A stretch of 56,820 bases of DNA from Merdiplasma sp905207905. GTDB lineage: Bacteria; Bacillota; Clostridia; Lachnospirales; Lachnospiraceae. The DNA is taken from contig CABRXX010000014.1 of the NCBI GenBank assembly GCA_902475025.1, positions 1 to 56,820 of the forward strand, read 5' to 3'. Shown here in pieces: positions 56,705-56,820 of the stretch. Each line of letters opens with the position of its first letter. Position 1 is the first letter of the stretch. The notes under the pieces are model-generated. The model was not told the DNA's origin, did no database searches, and saw only the letters and a list, made by a program, of their open reading frames with translations. Made by a program: the position numbers and the translations under genes.

Positions 56705-56820
56705 TTGACTATCGGAAGAAAAGATTCAGTGACGAAATCGTACATGGGTGAGGATGCCGTTTTTGCAGATGCTTTTAATTATTTTCTTTATCAGGGCAGG
56801 CAGGTGCTGGCCCCGGAAGA
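56705..56820 (+). CDS. Rpn-family nuclease / putative transposase, N-terminal fragment cut by the window edge
   Basis: The last frame reads IGRKDSVTKSYMGEDAVFAD followed by AFNYFLYQGRQVLAPE and leaves the window. This is the usual N-terminus of Lachnospiraceae Rpn/PD-(D/E)XK nuclease 'putative transposase' proteins, which commonly begin MGRKD...TKxYM...VFADAFNFLLY. The expected start position here is ATC (56711), placed 8 nt after AAGGAGG, i.e. where an ATG would be ideal. The in-frame TTG at 56705 is only 2 nt from the box, and the first ATG (56744) is inside the domain. So the start codon is unusual or mutated. Such genes are often multicopy and found at genome rearrangement sites. Confidence 0.65.
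   Translation, partial: MTIGRKDSVTKSYMGEDAVFADAFNYFLYQGRQVLAPE

Noticed and set aside
1..56820. Insertion sequences, prophage genes, tRNA or rRNA genes.
   Set aside because: No transposase other than the partial Rpn-type gene, no phage structural or integrase gene, and no tRNA-like cloverleaf or rRNA sequence was recognised by eye; a tRNA scan would be decisive.

Overview
The window looks like a chromosomal segment of a low-to-mid GC Clostridia, most likely Lachnospiraceae. The reasons are strong AGGAGG-type ribosome binding sites, several TTG and GTG starts, a MecA adaptor, a DUF1858 protein, the holB-yaaT-trmN6-rsmI housekeeping block, and the start of an Rpn-type nuclease gene at the right edge. 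This placement is inference from gene content; no rRNA gene is present.

Layout. 0.1-6.5 kb: a LacI-type regulator, then a PhnD-PhnC-PhnE-PhnE ABC importer and a cytoplasmic 5'-nucleotidase-like metallophosphatase. A long hairpin sits between phnD and phnC. 6.5-13.5 kb: DUF1858 protein, mecA (minus strand), a structured leader with a small hypothetical gene, a membrane-anchored SH3/GH18 protein, a DUF554 protein, an Orn/Lys/Arg decarboxylase and a guanylate-kinase-like protein. 13.9-17.7 kb: DNA polymerase III delta prime, YaaT/RicT with a repeat tail, a TrmN6-like methylase and RsmI. 17.8-35.4 kb: polysaccharide module 1. It has an ABC-2 exporter permease, a single long frame joining the exporter ATPase to UDP-galactopyranose mutase, UDP-glucose dehydrogenase, several GT2 enzymes (two with tandem GT-A domains), a coiled-coil GT-B enzyme, two large membrane proteins, and a GT2/DUF2304 pair. 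It ends in a strong terminator. 35.4-37.3 kb: two minus-strand glycosyltransferases (GT2, GT8). 37.4-55.3 kb: polysaccharide module 2, visibly AT-richer and preceded by a remnant of an ImmA/IrrE-type gene. It carries a second permease/ATPase pair whose ATPase has a Wzt-type C-terminal domain, a VioA-like aminotransferase, two methyltransferases, an ATP-grasp enzyme, WecB, a 908-residue GT plus WbsX/GH99-like fusion, an MBOAT O-acyltransferase with its DHHW/AlgX-like partner, and an LtaS-like phosphoglycerol transferase. 55.4-56.8 kb: a diacylglycerol-kinase-family gene (minus) and the truncated Rpn-type gene.

How it works together (inference). The two modules would build cell-surface glycans in the cytoplasm and export them by the ABC (Wzm/Wzt) route. 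Module 1 points to a galactofuranose- and uronic-acid-containing polymer. Module 2 points to an amino-sugar/ManNAc polymer whose chain end may be capped by methylation and read by the Wzt C-terminal domain, with O-acetyl and glycerol-phosphate decoration outside the cell.

Most noteworthy: the in-frame Wzt-Glf fusion with a possible internal start; two neighbouring decoration genes broken exactly at homopolymers (G8 in the MBOAT gene, A7 in the LtaS-like gene), which suggests phase variation or sequencing error; a G7 tract inside a methyltransferase of the same module; and a pair of related long-hairpin intergenic repeats.
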